Source of the DNA: Mycobacterium sp. 1100029.7
Lineage (GTDB): Bacteria; Actinomycetota; Actinomycetes; Mycobacteriales; Mycobacteriaceae
Direction: 5' to 3'
DNA length: 64,000 nucleotides
Assembly: GCF_001665235.1 (NCBI RefSeq)
Contig: NZ_LZSC01000082.1
Coordinates: forward strand, 1 to 64,000
The notes under the pieces are model-generated. The model saw only the letters and a program-made list of their open reading frames with translations. It was not told where the DNA came from and searched no databases. The position numbers and the translations under genes are program-made. Shown here piece by piece: positions 8,315 through 16,296 of the stretch; position 1 is the stretch's first letter, and each line of letters starts with the position of its first letter.

Positions 8315-8582
8315 TGTGGGTCCTCCCCCGGCGACGAGCCCGCGGGGCGCGCACCATGTTCGCGGTAACCTAACCGCGGTAAGTGACAGGTGTCAAACAA
8401 GTCCTTAACGAGGTACGGGGTAACTGACCGATTGGTTCGATGAAGTTTCAAACCCGCGAACACTAAGAGTCTGGCTAGAAAAATGGGCGCTAATTAAGCT
8501 GCTCAGGCCCCAAAACCGGCTGGTAACCCTACTGGCGAGTAAATTGCCAAGGTTTTCCGAATCGTGACTCAAAGATTCCTTA
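8315..8582. other. Intergenic region upstream of mmpL13 and the small ORF
   Basis: 268 bases with no gene I can support. It is visibly AT-richer than its surroundings, especially 8440-8582, and must contain the divergent promoters of mmpL13 (minus) and of the small plus-strand ORF at 8583. AACCGCGGTAAGTGAC just upstream of mmpL13 contains an ACCGCGGT palindrome (8371-8378) that could be an operator. I could not fix -35/-10 pairs with confidence. Confidence 0.4.
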
Positions 8583-8738
8583 ATGGTGGCCCATACGCTC
8601 AGTGTCATGTGGATCGACGACATGAGCGCAGACGTCATCAAGGTTGACTTCGAGGCCCTCTACCACGGCGACGTGCTGGTGGAAGGCGAGACCTCCGAGC
8701 AGCTCGAAGACTGGCACCCGCTTCCCAACGCGAGCTGA
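8583..8738 (+). CDS. Small unrecognised protein (51 aa, or 43 from an inner ATG)
   Basis: Open from ATG 8583 (alternative ATG 8607) to TGA 8736-8738. The sequence from the inner start begins MWIDDMSADVIKVDFEALYH and ends EQLEDWHPLPNAS. It is acidic, with Trp-Asp and a near-complete third-position GC bias, which is what coding sequence looks like here. It is followed 88 bases later by a strong terminator and preceded by AT-rich DNA. I do not recognise a family. A second tiny ORF (8744-8812, beginning MSLLARLLMAEPS) follows it before the terminator and may be chance. Confidence 0.45.
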   Translation: MVAHTLSVMWIDDMSADVIKVDFEALYHGDVLVEGETSEQLEDWHPLPNAS

Positions 8739-8826
8739 TTGACATGAGCCTGCTCGCTCGGCTGTTGATGGCCGAACCCTCAGTTTCCCGTTGGTTCCGT
8801 CGCACTCACTGACTTCTTTTTGCCAA

Positions 8827-8855
8827 CAAAAACCCCCGCCGTGGCGGGGGTTTTT
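8827..8855. terminator. Canonical intrinsic terminator, bidirectional
   Basis: AAAAACCCCCGC and GCGGGGGTTTTT form a 12-bp GC-rich stem with an A tract on one side and a T tract on the other, so it can act in both directions. It sits between the small plus-strand ORF and the end of the minus-strand SDR gene, serving both. This is the clearest intrinsic terminator in the window. Confidence 0.88.
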
Positions 8856-8895
8856 GGGTTTCTGAGGTTTTCGTTTTCGGTGCGCCGCGGGCCCG

Positions 8896-9660
8896 TCAGC
8901 GCGGGGCCATGCGGATGGCGCCATCCAGGCGGATCACCTCGCCGTTGAGCATCGGGTTCTCCACGATGTGCACGGCCAGTGCGCCGTACTCGTCGGGATC
9001 GCCCAGGCGCGCCGGGTGCGGCACCTGCTTGCCCAGCGATGCCTGTGCCTCCTCGGGCAACGATCCCAGCAGCGGCGTCTTAAACAGCCCCGGTGCGATG
9101 GTCACCACGCGGATGAGCTCACGCGACAGGTCGCGGGCGATCGGCAGCGTCATCCCGACCACGCCGCCCTTGGAGGCCGAGTAGGCGGCCTGACCGATCT
9201 GGCCCTCGAATGCGGCCACCGACGCGGTGTTGATGATGACGCCGCGCTCCGGGCTTGTATCGGGACCGATCGGTTCGGTCTTGGCGATGCGCTCGGCCGC
9301 GAGCCGCAGCACGTTGAAGGTGCCGATCAGGTTGACGCCGATGACCTTCTTGAAGCCGTCCAGCGGAAACGGGCCGTCCTTGGACAGCGTCTTGATGGCG
9401 TTGCCGATGCCGGCGCAGTTGACGTTGATGCGCAGCGTGCCCATCGACTCCGCGGTGTCCAGCGCCTTGCCGACGGCGGCCTCGTCGGTGACGTCGGCCT
9501 CGACGAAGCGCGCGCGATCACCGAGCTCGCGGACCGCTTCTTCACCGCGAAGGTCGATCACCACCACCTGGGCGCCGCGGTCGAGCAGGCGCTTGGTGGT
9601 CGCCAGGCCCAGACCTGAGGCGCCCCCGGTGACGACGGCGACGGCGTCTTTGATCTCCAT
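8896..9660 (-). CDS. SDR, 3-hydroxyacyl-CoA dehydrogenase type II-like (Rv1144-like)
   Basis: 254 residues. Rossmann motif TGGASGLGLATTKRL (residues ~11-25), acidic residue after beta-2 (VVVIDLRGE, favours NAD), NCAG, the catalytic Ser in NTASVAAFEGQ and Tyr-Lys in AAYSASKGG, and IAPGLFKTPLL. The overall sequence, including LRINVNCAGIG and GQIGQAAYSASK, resembles human type-10 17beta-HSD/3-hydroxyacyl-CoA dehydrogenase II, which oxidises branched or steroid-like acyl-CoA alcohols. Next to the racemase gene it probably serves branched-chain acyl-CoA beta-oxidation. A 14-bp palindrome lies 24 bases upstream of the start. Confidence 0.85.
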   Translation of the reverse strand: MEIKDAVAVVTGGASGLGLATTKRLLDRGAQVVVIDLRGEEAVRELGDRARFVEADVTDEAAVGKALDTAESMGTLRINVNCAGIGNAIKTLSKDGPFPLDGFKKVIGVNLIGTFNVLRLAAERIAKTEPIGPDTSPERGVIINTASVAAFEGQIGQAAYSASKGGVVGMTLPIARDLSRELIRVVTIAPGLFKTPLLGSLPEEAQASLGKQVPHPARLGDPDEYGALAVHIVENPMLNGEVIRLDGAIRMAPR

Positions 9661-9684
9661 GCCAATCCTTTCGTGATCCTGCCG

Positions 9685-9698
9685 ACCAACTTGTTGGT
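9685..9698. promoter_or_regulatory. Palindrome upstream of the SDR gene, candidate operator
   Basis: ACCAAC-TT-GTTGGT has perfect 6-bp arms around 2 bases. It lies in the 44-base gap between the racemase stop (9705) and the SDR start (9660), so it would control only the SDR or reinitiation between the genes. Form and size fit a TetR-type operator; the cognate regulator is not known. Confidence 0.45.
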
Positions 9699-9704
9699 TG
9701 GGAA

Positions 9705-10796
9705 CTATACCCAGTCGTTGAGGACGTCGGCGACGTCGGTCACCGGCGCCGCGGCGCGCGGTGTCTCCGGCGCGGTACGAGAGAACCGCGGCGCCGGCAG
9801 CGGCTGCAGGCCGCCGTTCACCTCGTAAAAGGTGTTCCGCTCAGTGATGTGCGGCTCGGTCTCGACTTCACCGAACGCCAGCACCGGCGTCACGCACGCG
9901 TCGGACTCGGCGAACACCTTGGCCCAGTGGTCACGGTCCTGGCTGGCGAACTTCTCGACCAGAATCGCGCGCAGTTCGGGCCAGCGGCCGACGTCGTTCT
10001 GCCCCGGAATGTCGGCGCCGTCCAGGCCAAGCCCGGTCAGCATCGCGGCGTAGAACTGCGGCTCGATGGCACCGACCGCGACGTACCGCCCGTCGGCGCA
10101 TTCGTAGGTGTCGTAGTACGGCGCGCCGCCGTCGAGCAGGTTGGTGCCGCGGGCGTCGGTCCACATCCCCGAGTTACGCATCTGCCACATCATCTGAACC
10201 AGCACGCTCGAGCCGTCCACCATCGCGGCGTCGACGACCTGCCCCTTGCCGGAGCTCTGCCGCTCCCACAGGGCCGACAGGATGCCGAGCAACAGAAACA
10301 TCGAACCGCCACCGAAGTCGCCGACGAGGTTCAGTGGCGGGACGGGACGTTCGTTCACCCGGCCGATGGAGTGCAGGATGCCGTTGAGCGAGATGTAGTT
10401 GATGTCGTGGCCGGCCTGCTGGCTGCGCGGGCCGGTCTGCCCCCACCCGGTCATCCGGGCGTAGACCAATCGCTCGTTGACCTTCGCGCAGTTCTGCGGT
10501 CCCAGGCCGAGCCGCTCGGTGACGCCCGGGCGATAGCCCTCGATCAGCACGTCGGCTTTGGCGATCAGCGCCAGGACGGTCTCGCGGCCTTCGTCGGACT
10601 TCAGGTCGGCGGTCACCACCCGGCGGTTGCGCATCATGGCGTCTTTCGCGACACTGCCGGGCCCCCCAGGGCCTTTGGTGGGGCGATCGATGCGCACCAC
10701 GTCGGCACCCAGATCTCCGAGGATCATCGCGGCGTGGGGGCCCGGCCCGATGCCGGCCAGCTCCACTACCCGTAGTCCACCAAGCGGTCCTGCCAT
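9705..10796 (-). CDS. mcr: Alpha-methylacyl-CoA racemase (Rv1143-like)
   Basis: 363 residues from ATG 10796, close to the 360 of M. tuberculosis MCR. CoA-transferase family III fold; N-terminal GLRVVELAGIGPGPHAAMILGDLGADVVRID, the CoA-binding ADVLIEGYRPG, and the catalytic His of AGHDINYI and Asp of LVGDFGGGS, all present. It interconverts (R)- and (S)-2-methylacyl-CoA so that branched fatty acids and sterol side chains can enter beta-oxidation. It is on the same strand as the SDR gene (44 bases apart). The first residues MAGPLGGLRVVEL fix the start; longer upstream reading is antisense to the crotonase gene. Confidence 0.93.
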   Translation of the reverse strand: MAGPLGGLRVVELAGIGPGPHAAMILGDLGADVVRIDRPTKGPGGPGSVAKDAMMRNRRVVTADLKSDEGRETVLALIAKADVLIEGYRPGVTERLGLGPQNCAKVNERLVYARMTGWGQTGPRSQQAGHDINYISLNGILHSIGRVNERPVPPLNLVGDFGGGSMFLLLGILSALWERQSSGKGQVVDAAMVDGSSVLVQMMWQMRNSGMWTDARGTNLLDGGAPYYDTYECADGRYVAVGAIEPQFYAAMLTGLGLDGADIPGQNDVGRWPELRAILVEKFASQDRDHWAKVFAESDACVTPVLAFGEVETEPHITERNTFYEVNGGLQPLPAPRFSRTAPETPRAAAPVTDVADVLNDWV

Positions 10797-10913
10797 CACA
10801 ACCACCGACCTTTCGTCTGCTCTGACGCGTGTCAACCCGGTCGTTGGCATCTTCGCAGCCGCGCTCGACGGCCGCGCACCCCGGTCACCCAACCGGTCGT
10901 TAGGGTGAGCCCC

Positions 10914-11720
10914 ATGTCGGAATCTGTGCTTGACACCCAGACCTCCACCACCGATCTTGCCGTCGTGTTGACCGACGGCGTCCTGTCGGTGACCATCAAC
11001 CGGCCGGACAGCCTCAACTCGGTGACCGCACCGGTGCTCGCCGGGATCGCCGACGCGATGGAGGCCGCGGCCACCGATCCACGGGTCAAAGTCGTGCGCT
11101 TCGGCGGCGCGGGCCGGGGCTTCTGCTCGGGGGCCGGGATGAGCGCCGACGACCTCGCCGGCGCCGGACCGGGCGACGAGATCATCGAGCAGGCCAATCG
11201 CGCCATTCGCGCCATCGTGGCGCTGCCGCGGCCGGTCGTCGCGGTTGTCCAGGGACCCGCGGCCGGGATCGGCGTCTCCCTGGCCACCGCGTGCGACCTC
11301 GTATTGGCTTCTGACAAAGCGTTTTTCATGCTCGCCTTCACGAAGATCGGCTTGATGCCCGACGGCGGCGCCTCGGCGCTGGTCGCGGCGGCGATCGGCC
11401 GGATTCGCGCGATGCGGATGGCGCTGCTGGCCGAGCGGATCCCGGCCGCCGAGGCGTTGGCGGCCGGACTGGTCACCGCCGTCTACCCGGCCGCGGACTT
11501 CGACGCCGAAGTCGACAAGGTGATCGCGACATTGTTGGCCGGGCCCGCGGTGGCCTTCGCCAAGACCAAGGACTCGATCAACGCCGCGACCCTGACGGAA
11601 TTGGACGCCGCGCTCGAGCGCGAACTGCGCGGCCAGTCCACCCTGCTGCGCTCGCCCGACTTCGCCGAGGGCGCAACGGCATTCCAGGAACGCCGCAATC
11701 CGAACTTCACCGACAGCTAG
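10914..11720 (+). CDS. Enoyl-CoA hydratase/isomerase family protein (EchA10/11-like)
   Basis: 268 residues from ATG 10914, the length I recall for EchA10 and EchA11; one copy here where M. tuberculosis has two. Crotonase fold with the oxyanion parts GRGFCSGAGMS and GPAAGIGVSLATACD. Both catalytic glutamates of classical enoyl-CoA hydratase are absent: the CELA position reads VSLA, and the QPEIT position falls in LAFTKIG. The motif AFTKIGLMPDGG is typical of PaaG and ECI-type isomerases instead, so isomerase or other crotonase chemistry is more likely than hydration. It is divergent from mcr, fitting a shared branched-acyl-CoA role. Confidence 0.82.
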   Translation: MSESVLDTQTSTTDLAVVLTDGVLSVTINRPDSLNSVTAPVLAGIADAMEAAATDPRVKVVRFGGAGRGFCSGAGMSADDLAGAGPGDEIIEQANRAIRAIVALPRPVVAVVQGPAAGIGVSLATACDLVLASDKAFFMLAFTKIGLMPDGGASALVAAAIGRIRAMRMALLAERIPAAEALAAGLVTAVYPAADFDAEVDKVIATLLAGPAVAFAKTKDSINAATLTELDAALERELRGQSTLLRSPDFAEGATAFQERRNPNFTDS

Positions 11721-11757
11721 CACGCTTAACGACCGCCGAATCGGCAATCCTCTGTTA

Positions 11758-11779
11758 CGTCAGTTCCGAATGACTGACG
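11758..11779. promoter_or_regulatory. Inverted repeat before the NAD(P)-binding gene
   Basis: CGTCAGT (11758-11764) and ACTGACG (11773-11779) are perfect 7-bp arms around an 8-base spacer. The repeat ends 16 bases before the ATG at 11796 and just before its GGGAGGG ribosome site, so it may be an operator or a 5'-UTR hairpin. Confidence 0.35.
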
Positions 11780-11795
11780 CGCAGGGAGGGAAACA

Positions 11796-13136
11796 ATGGA
11801 GGGACAGCTCCGCTGTCTGGTGACCGGGGCGACCGGTTACATCGGCGCGCGGTTGGTGCCGCGGCTGCTCGACGAAGGCCATCAGGTGCGTGCGCTGGCC
11901 CGCACGCCGAGCAAGTTGGCCGACGTGCCATGGCGGGACCGGGTGGAGGTGGCGCGCGGTGACCTCGGCGACGTCGACTCGTTGGTCGACGCGTTCGACG
12001 GCATGGATGTCGTTTACTACTTGGTCCATTCGATGGGGAGCTCGAAGGATTTCGCCGACGAGGAGAATCGCTCGGTCCGCAATGTCGTGACCGCGGCACG
12101 CCGCACCGGAGTGCGCCGCGTGGTGTACCTGTCTGGTCTGCATCCCGACGGCCGCGAGCTCTCGCCGCATCTTCAGTCGCGTAAAGCGGTGGGCGAAGCG
12201 CTGATCGCCTCGGGGATAGAAACGGTGGTGCTGCAGGCCGGTGTCGTGATCGGGTCGGGGTCAGCGTCGTTCGAGATGATCCGCCATCTCACCGACCGGT
12301 TGCCGGTGATGACGACGCCGAAGTGGGTGCACAACCGGATTCAGCCGATCGCGGTACGCGACGTGCTCTACTACCTGGTCGCCGCGGCCACCGCCGCGGT
12401 GCCGTCATCGCGAACCTGGGATGTCGGCGGCCCCGACGTCCTCGAGTACGGCGACATGATGCGGATGTACGCCGAAGTCGCTGGCCTGCACCAGCGTTAC
12501 TTGTTCGTGTTGCCGTTCCTCACCCCGACGATCGCGAGTCTGTGGGTGGGGACGGTGACCCCGATTCCGTCCGGCCTGGCGCGACCGTTGATCGAATCGC
12601 TGGAATGCGATGCGGTAATGGGTAATTCCGACATCGACGGCATCATCGCGCCGCCGCCGGAGGGCCTGATCGGTTATCGTCGAGCCGTCGCGCTGGCGCT
12701 GGGCCGTGCGGCACGCGGGCTGCCCGACGCCAGCTGGGACTCGCTGGACTCCGAACCCGCCGAGCCGCTGCCCAGCGATCCGGTCTGGGCGGGCGAGGTC
12801 GTCTACACCGACGTGCGCACCGCAGCAACCCACTCCACGCCCGACGAGGTGTGGGCCGCAGCCGAGAAGGCGGCGACCAGCAACCGTCGATGGAGCGTGG
12901 CGGAACGCGAGCCAGGGACCAAACTGCGGCTCCGCTCCCGGTTCAACGCCCGCGGCACGGCGTGGCTGGAAATGACCGTTACACCGGAAGACAGCGGCGG
13001 CAGCACGTACACGCAACGGGCGGTCTTCGTGCCGGCCGGGGTACGGGGCCGGCTGTACTGGTTTTTCGCCCGCCCGGTGCACACCATCGCGCTGGCAGCG
13101 CTGGCGCGCAACGTCGTTGGCGCCACCTCGACCTAG
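11796..13136 (+). CDS. Extended NmrA-like NAD(P)-binding protein with DUF2867 tail
   Basis: 446 residues. Rossmann start CLVTGATGYIGARLVPRLL (residues ~7-25); DGMDVVYYLVHSMG, RRVVYLSGLHPDG and a lysine in LQSRKAVGEAL match atypical/extended SDRs that often bind NADP. From ~residue 295 a separate C-terminal domain (VWAGEVVYTDVRTAATHSTP, later FVPAGVRGRLYWFFARPVH) fits DUF2867. A role in oxidoreduction of a membrane-associated compound is possible but unproven. GGGAGGG precedes the ATG by about 7 bases. It is clearly a paralogue of the gene at 13852-15000, sharing SFEMIR and IRDVLYYLVAAA-type blocks. It overlaps the CPBP gene by 4 bases. Confidence 0.78.
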   Translation: MEGQLRCLVTGATGYIGARLVPRLLDEGHQVRALARTPSKLADVPWRDRVEVARGDLGDVDSLVDAFDGMDVVYYLVHSMGSSKDFADEENRSVRNVVTAARRTGVRRVVYLSGLHPDGRELSPHLQSRKAVGEALIASGIETVVLQAGVVIGSGSASFEMIRHLTDRLPVMTTPKWVHNRIQPIAVRDVLYYLVAAATAAVPSSRTWDVGGPDVLEYGDMMRMYAEVAGLHQRYLFVLPFLTPTIASLWVGTVTPIPSGLARPLIESLECDAVMGNSDIDGIIAPPPEGLIGYRRAVALALGRAARGLPDASWDSLDSEPAEPLPSDPVWAGEVVYTDVRTAATHSTPDEVWAAAEKAATSNRRWSVAEREPGTKLRLRSRFNARGTAWLEMTVTPEDSGGSTYTQRAVFVPAGVRGRLYWFFARPVHTIALAALARNVVGATST

Positions 13137-13855
13137 ACGCCGAACATCGGGGGCAGCACCAGCACCATGATCAGGCCCCAGAAGAAGTGCGTCAGTATCG
13201 GCGCCAGCACGCCGCCGCTGGCCCGGCGCTCCAGTGCGCAGACGGTGCCCAGGATGATGGCGGCGAAGCCGAGCATCGGATTCCCACTGGCCATGGTCGC
13301 GGCGATGTACAGCACAGTCGAAATGACTACTGGCGCAAGGCGACCCAGTGCGGTGTACAGCGCGCCGCGAAAGAACATCTCCTCGGCGATGCCGTTGATC
13401 AGGGTGATACCCACGACCAGCCAGAACGATCCGTGGCTTGCGTATTGCAGCACTCGGGCGATCAGCGCGGCGACAGGCGGAATTTCGCGGGCGATCAGGC
13501 CGCCGACCACGAAGACGCCACCGAGCAGCAGCCCGATGGCCGTGCCGCTGATCACCGGGCGCTGATTGCGGCCGCGCCAGCAGATACCGCCCAGATGCAG
13601 CGGCCCGGACAGCCACGCGCCCACGATCCAGACCGCGGCCAGCACCAGCGTCAGCCAGTAGAAACTCGATTCGCCCGGGGCGCGCCGCAGCGAATAGCCC
13701 AGCACCGCAGCGCCGACCACCAACGTGATCGTGACGACGACACGGCGTCTGCGCACCAGTGAGGGCGACTCGTGGTGTGGCACAGCGACATTGGTAACGG
13801 CTCGACGCAGCTCGGAGAACACGCTGGCGTGGTACGGGCTGGTCTGCTGCGTCAT
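13133..13855 (-). CDS. CPBP-family intramembrane protease-like protein
   Basis: 240 residues with about seven hydrophobic segments after a soluble ~35-residue N terminus. The CPBP/Abi signature is complete: paired glutamates with Arg in AEEMFFRGAL, and a later histidine in LTHFFWG. CPBP proteins (Rce1 relatives) cleave or modify prenylated or membrane-bound peptides in the plane of the membrane. Its start overlaps the stop of the NAD(P)-binding gene at 13852-15000 (ATGA), so the two are translationally coupled. The position suggests the equivalent of Rv1140, annotated as an integral membrane protein. Confidence 0.8.
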   Translation of the reverse strand: MTQQTSPYHASVFSELRRAVTNVAVPHHESPSLVRRRRVVVTITLVVGAAVLGYSLRRAPGESSFYWLTLVLAAVWIVGAWLSGPLHLGGICWRGRNQRPVISGTAIGLLLGGVFVVGGLIAREIPPVAALIARVLQYASHGSFWLVVGITLINGIAEEMFFRGALYTALGRLAPVVISTVLYIAATMASGNPMLGFAAIILGTVCALERRASGGVLAPILTHFFWGLIMVLVLPPMFGV

Positions 13856-15000
13856 GCCGAATGGACCTTCGGGGTCAGGGTCAACAAGATGTCCAGGCTA
13901 GTGCGCAGCGCTCCGGCCACCGGACCGGGTACCCGGTTGACCAACCGCAGCGTCGGCCGCGCGATGGGCGGCGTGACCGCTCGAGCCAGCCGCCGAATGC
14001 GCAACGCGTCGCCGCCGGCCCAGCCCGGGTCGGTGTCGGCCAGGTCGTGCGGATCGGCCAGTGCGTTGACCGGACGCGGCCTGGTGCGCGACGTCCCTGC
14101 CAACGCCCGCGCCATGGCCTCCTCGATGCTCAGCAGACCTCCGGGCGGATCGGGCACCCTGCTGCGCAGGTCGCTGGCCGCGGCCACCATCGGGTGATCG
14201 AGCGATCCGACCAGGTCTCCGGCCAGCCCGTGAGGCACCGGCAACGCCAGCCCGGTGATCAACGACGCCAGCGAGGTGTCGATGCGGCCGACCGGCAACG
14301 TGGCATGCCACCTGCCGGAGACGCGGGCATACGTCTTGAGCAGCTCGCGGTAGGACGTGGTGTCCGGACCGTAGATGTCGTAGGCGCCCGCCGGGACCCG
14401 CTCGGGATCTGCCGCCGCGACGAGGTAGTGCAGCACGTCGCGAATGGAGATCGGGTCGATCGGATTCTCCATCCAGCTCGGCGCCGGGATCAGCGGGAAA
14501 CGGTCACCGACATATCGCATCATCTCGAACGACGTCGAGCCCGCGCCGATGATCACCGCCGCGCCCAGCCACACCAATTCCGGGCCGTCGGGGATCGTCA
14601 GCGCCTCGGCCACCTCGGCCCGGCTGGCCAGATGGTCCGATAGCGCCTCGTCGGCGGGGACGAAGCCCCCGAGATAGACGATCCGGCGCACCCCGGCGTC
14701 CCTGGCGGCAATGGCGACGTTGGCGGCCGCGGCCTGGTCCGCGTCGCGGAAGTCCGGCTGACCGATCGCGTGGACCAGGTAATACACCACGTCGACCGGG
14801 CCGGCGGCATCCATCGCCGCGTGCGCCGACGCCGGATCCGACGCATCGAGGCGCACCGGTGCAACCTCGCGGTACCACCCGAATCGCTTCAACCGCTTCG
14901 GGTGTCGGGTGGCGGCCAGCACCTGGTGTTGTTCCGCCAGCAGCGCCGTGACCAGTCGCGATCCCACGTAGCCCGTCGCACCGGTTACCAAAATTCGCAT
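13852..15000 (-). CDS. NmrA-like NAD(P)-binding protein
   Basis: 382 residues from ATG 15000, beginning MRILVTGATGYVGSRLVTAL. Rossmann GATGYVG, DVVYYLVHAIG, RRIVYLGGFVPADE and LASRAEVAEAL place it with extended/atypical SDRs. The middle (SFEMMRYVGDRFPLIPAPSW, then PISIRDVLHYLVAAA) is closely parallel to the gene at 11796-13136, so the pair arose by duplication, but this copy lacks the DUF2867 tail and ends in a hydrophobic helix (ALRTSLDILLTLTPK). It leads a two-gene unit with the CPBP gene. Substrate unknown. Confidence 0.78.
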   Translation of the reverse strand: MRILVTGATGYVGSRLVTALLAEQHQVLAATRHPKRLKRFGWYREVAPVRLDASDPASAHAAMDAAGPVDVVYYLVHAIGQPDFRDADQAAAANVAIAARDAGVRRIVYLGGFVPADEALSDHLASRAEVAEALTIPDGPELVWLGAAVIIGAGSTSFEMMRYVGDRFPLIPAPSWMENPIDPISIRDVLHYLVAAADPERVPAGAYDIYGPDTTSYRELLKTYARVSGRWHATLPVGRIDTSLASLITGLALPVPHGLAGDLVGSLDHPMVAAASDLRSRVPDPPGGLLSIEEAMARALAGTSRTRPRPVNALADPHDLADTDPGWAGGDALRIRRLARAVTPPIARPTLRLVNRVPGPVAGALRTSLDILLTLTPKVHSA

Positions 15001-15102
15001 ATACCTGACCCTATCCCGCACGAGCCACGGCTAAACCCGAACGCGGTTTGCCCAGCGGCGCGCGATAAGCCCCCAGGCAGGCACCGGGGGGCTCAAACAG
15101 AA

Positions 15103-15117
15103 ATGACCAGTGGTCAT
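15103..15117. promoter_or_regulatory. Perfect palindrome in the divergent type III PKS promoter region
   Basis: ATGACCA-G-TGGTCAT has 7-bp perfect arms around one base. It is the only strong palindrome in the 156 bases between the NmrA-like gene (minus) and the PKS gene (plus), at 40 bases from the PKS start, a place expected for an operator. Short 5'-GACCA-type arms occur in both GntR and TetR operators; the protein is unknown. Confidence 0.55.
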
Positions 15118-15156
15118 GGTCACAAAGTTAGGCTGAACTAACTCACGCGGGGCGCC

Positions 15157-16272
15157 GTGACTTCGTGCATGAACAACATCACGGGGGACAGTTCGGCAAG
15201 CCTCGACCTAACGACACCGACAACGAACGCGGAACCATCCGTCGCGGCAGTCGCAGTTGAATTTCCACGTAACTATTACGACCAAGAAGAACTCATCGAC
15301 CGGCTCATCGACGTTGCGGGCCCGGAGTTTCGCCGGTTCGCGCTCAGCAGCGGAGTCGAGTCGCGCCATATTGCGTTGCCCTTGGACAAGATGGAGCAGC
15401 TCGCCAATTTCACCGAGGCGAATGAGGCCTACCTCGACGTCGCCCTCGACCTGGCCGAGCGGGCGCTGGTGCGGGCCCTCGACGAGGCGGGCGTGCAGCC
15501 GTCGGAGGTGGACATCGTCTTCTCGACGACCGTGACCGGCCTGGCCGTACCCACGCTCGAGGCGCGGCTGGCCGCCCGCGTCGGATTGCGCCAGGACATC
15601 AAACGAATTCCGCTGTTCGGCCTGGGCTGCGTCGCCGGCGCCGCCGGGGTCGCACGGATGCACGACTACTTGCGCGCATTTCCCGACCAGGTCGCGGTGC
15701 TGCTCGCGGTCGAGCTGTGCTCGTTGACCATCCAGCGCAACGACAATTCCATCGCCAATCTCGTCGCCACCAGCCTCTTCGGTGACGGCGCCGCCGCTGT
15801 CATCGCCAAGGGCGCCAACCGCATCGACGAGCACAGCCGGCGACCCAGGGTGCTGACCACCCGCAGCCGGCTCTACCCGGACACCGAGGAGGTGATGGGT
15901 TGGAAGATCGGCGCCGACGGTTTCCGGATCGTGCTCTCGGCAGAAGTCGCAACGATCACCGAAAAGTACCTGGGTGAAGATGTTCGTCAATTCCTCACCG
16001 ACCATGGGCTGACCCCGCAGGACATCTCGCGATGGGTGTGCCACCCCGGCGGCCCACGGGTGATCGATGCGGTTTTGGAAGTGTTGGAGTTGCCCGGTGA
16101 TGCTCTTGACCGGACACGAAATTCGTTGCGCGCCAACGGGAATCTCTCTTCCGTCTCGGTGCTCGATGTGCTTCGCGCCAACTTGGCGGATCCGCCGCCG
16201 GCGGGTTCGCTGGGTCTGATGATCGCGATGGGCCCGGCGTTCTGTTCCGAACTGGTTCTGCTGGCCTGGTAA
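15157..16272 (+). CDS. Type III polyketide synthase (chalcone synthase-like)
   Basis: 371 residues. Thiolase-fold PKS III with the full catalytic triad: Cys158 (FGLGCVAGAAG), His296 (VCHPGGPRV) and Asn329 (RANGNLSSVS). The homodimer loads a long acyl-CoA starter and extends it with malonyl-CoA, then cyclises. It is followed by an ICMT-like methyltransferase and an FAD oxidoreductase; the same trio is described in mycobacteria for polyketide-derived alkyl benzoquinones that serve as electron carriers, so an alkylresorcinol/alkylquinone product is inferred. The start is GTG 15157 with an alternative ATG 15169. M. tuberculosis keeps the two tailoring genes (Rv1139c, Rv1138c) but, as I recall, lacks this PKS at the locus. 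Confidence 0.92.
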   Translation: MTSCMNNITGDSSASLDLTTPTTNAEPSVAAVAVEFPRNYYDQEELIDRLIDVAGPEFRRFALSSGVESRHIALPLDKMEQLANFTEANEAYLDVALDLAERALVRALDEAGVQPSEVDIVFSTTVTGLAVPTLEARLAARVGLRQDIKRIPLFGLGCVAGAAGVARMHDYLRAFPDQVAVLLAVELCSLTIQRNDNSIANLVATSLFGDGAAAVIAKGANRIDEHSRRPRVLTTRSRLYPDTEEVMGWKIGADGFRIVLSAEVATITEKYLGEDVRQFLTDHGLTPQDISRWVCHPGGPRVIDAVLEVLELPGDALDRTRNSLRANGNLSSVSVLDVLRANLADPPPAGSLGLMIAMGPAFCSELVLLAW

Positions 16273-16296
16273 CGCCGGACACGAGATAGTAGTGAC

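Noticed and set aside
8744..8812. Second tiny ORF after the small protein (22 codons)
   Set aside because: Too short, with no ribosome site; kept only as a remark.
9705..11747. Extension of the racemase by ~317 residues at the N terminus
   Set aside because: The extra part is antisense to the crotonase-like gene and lacks family similarity; ATG 10796 gives the family length.
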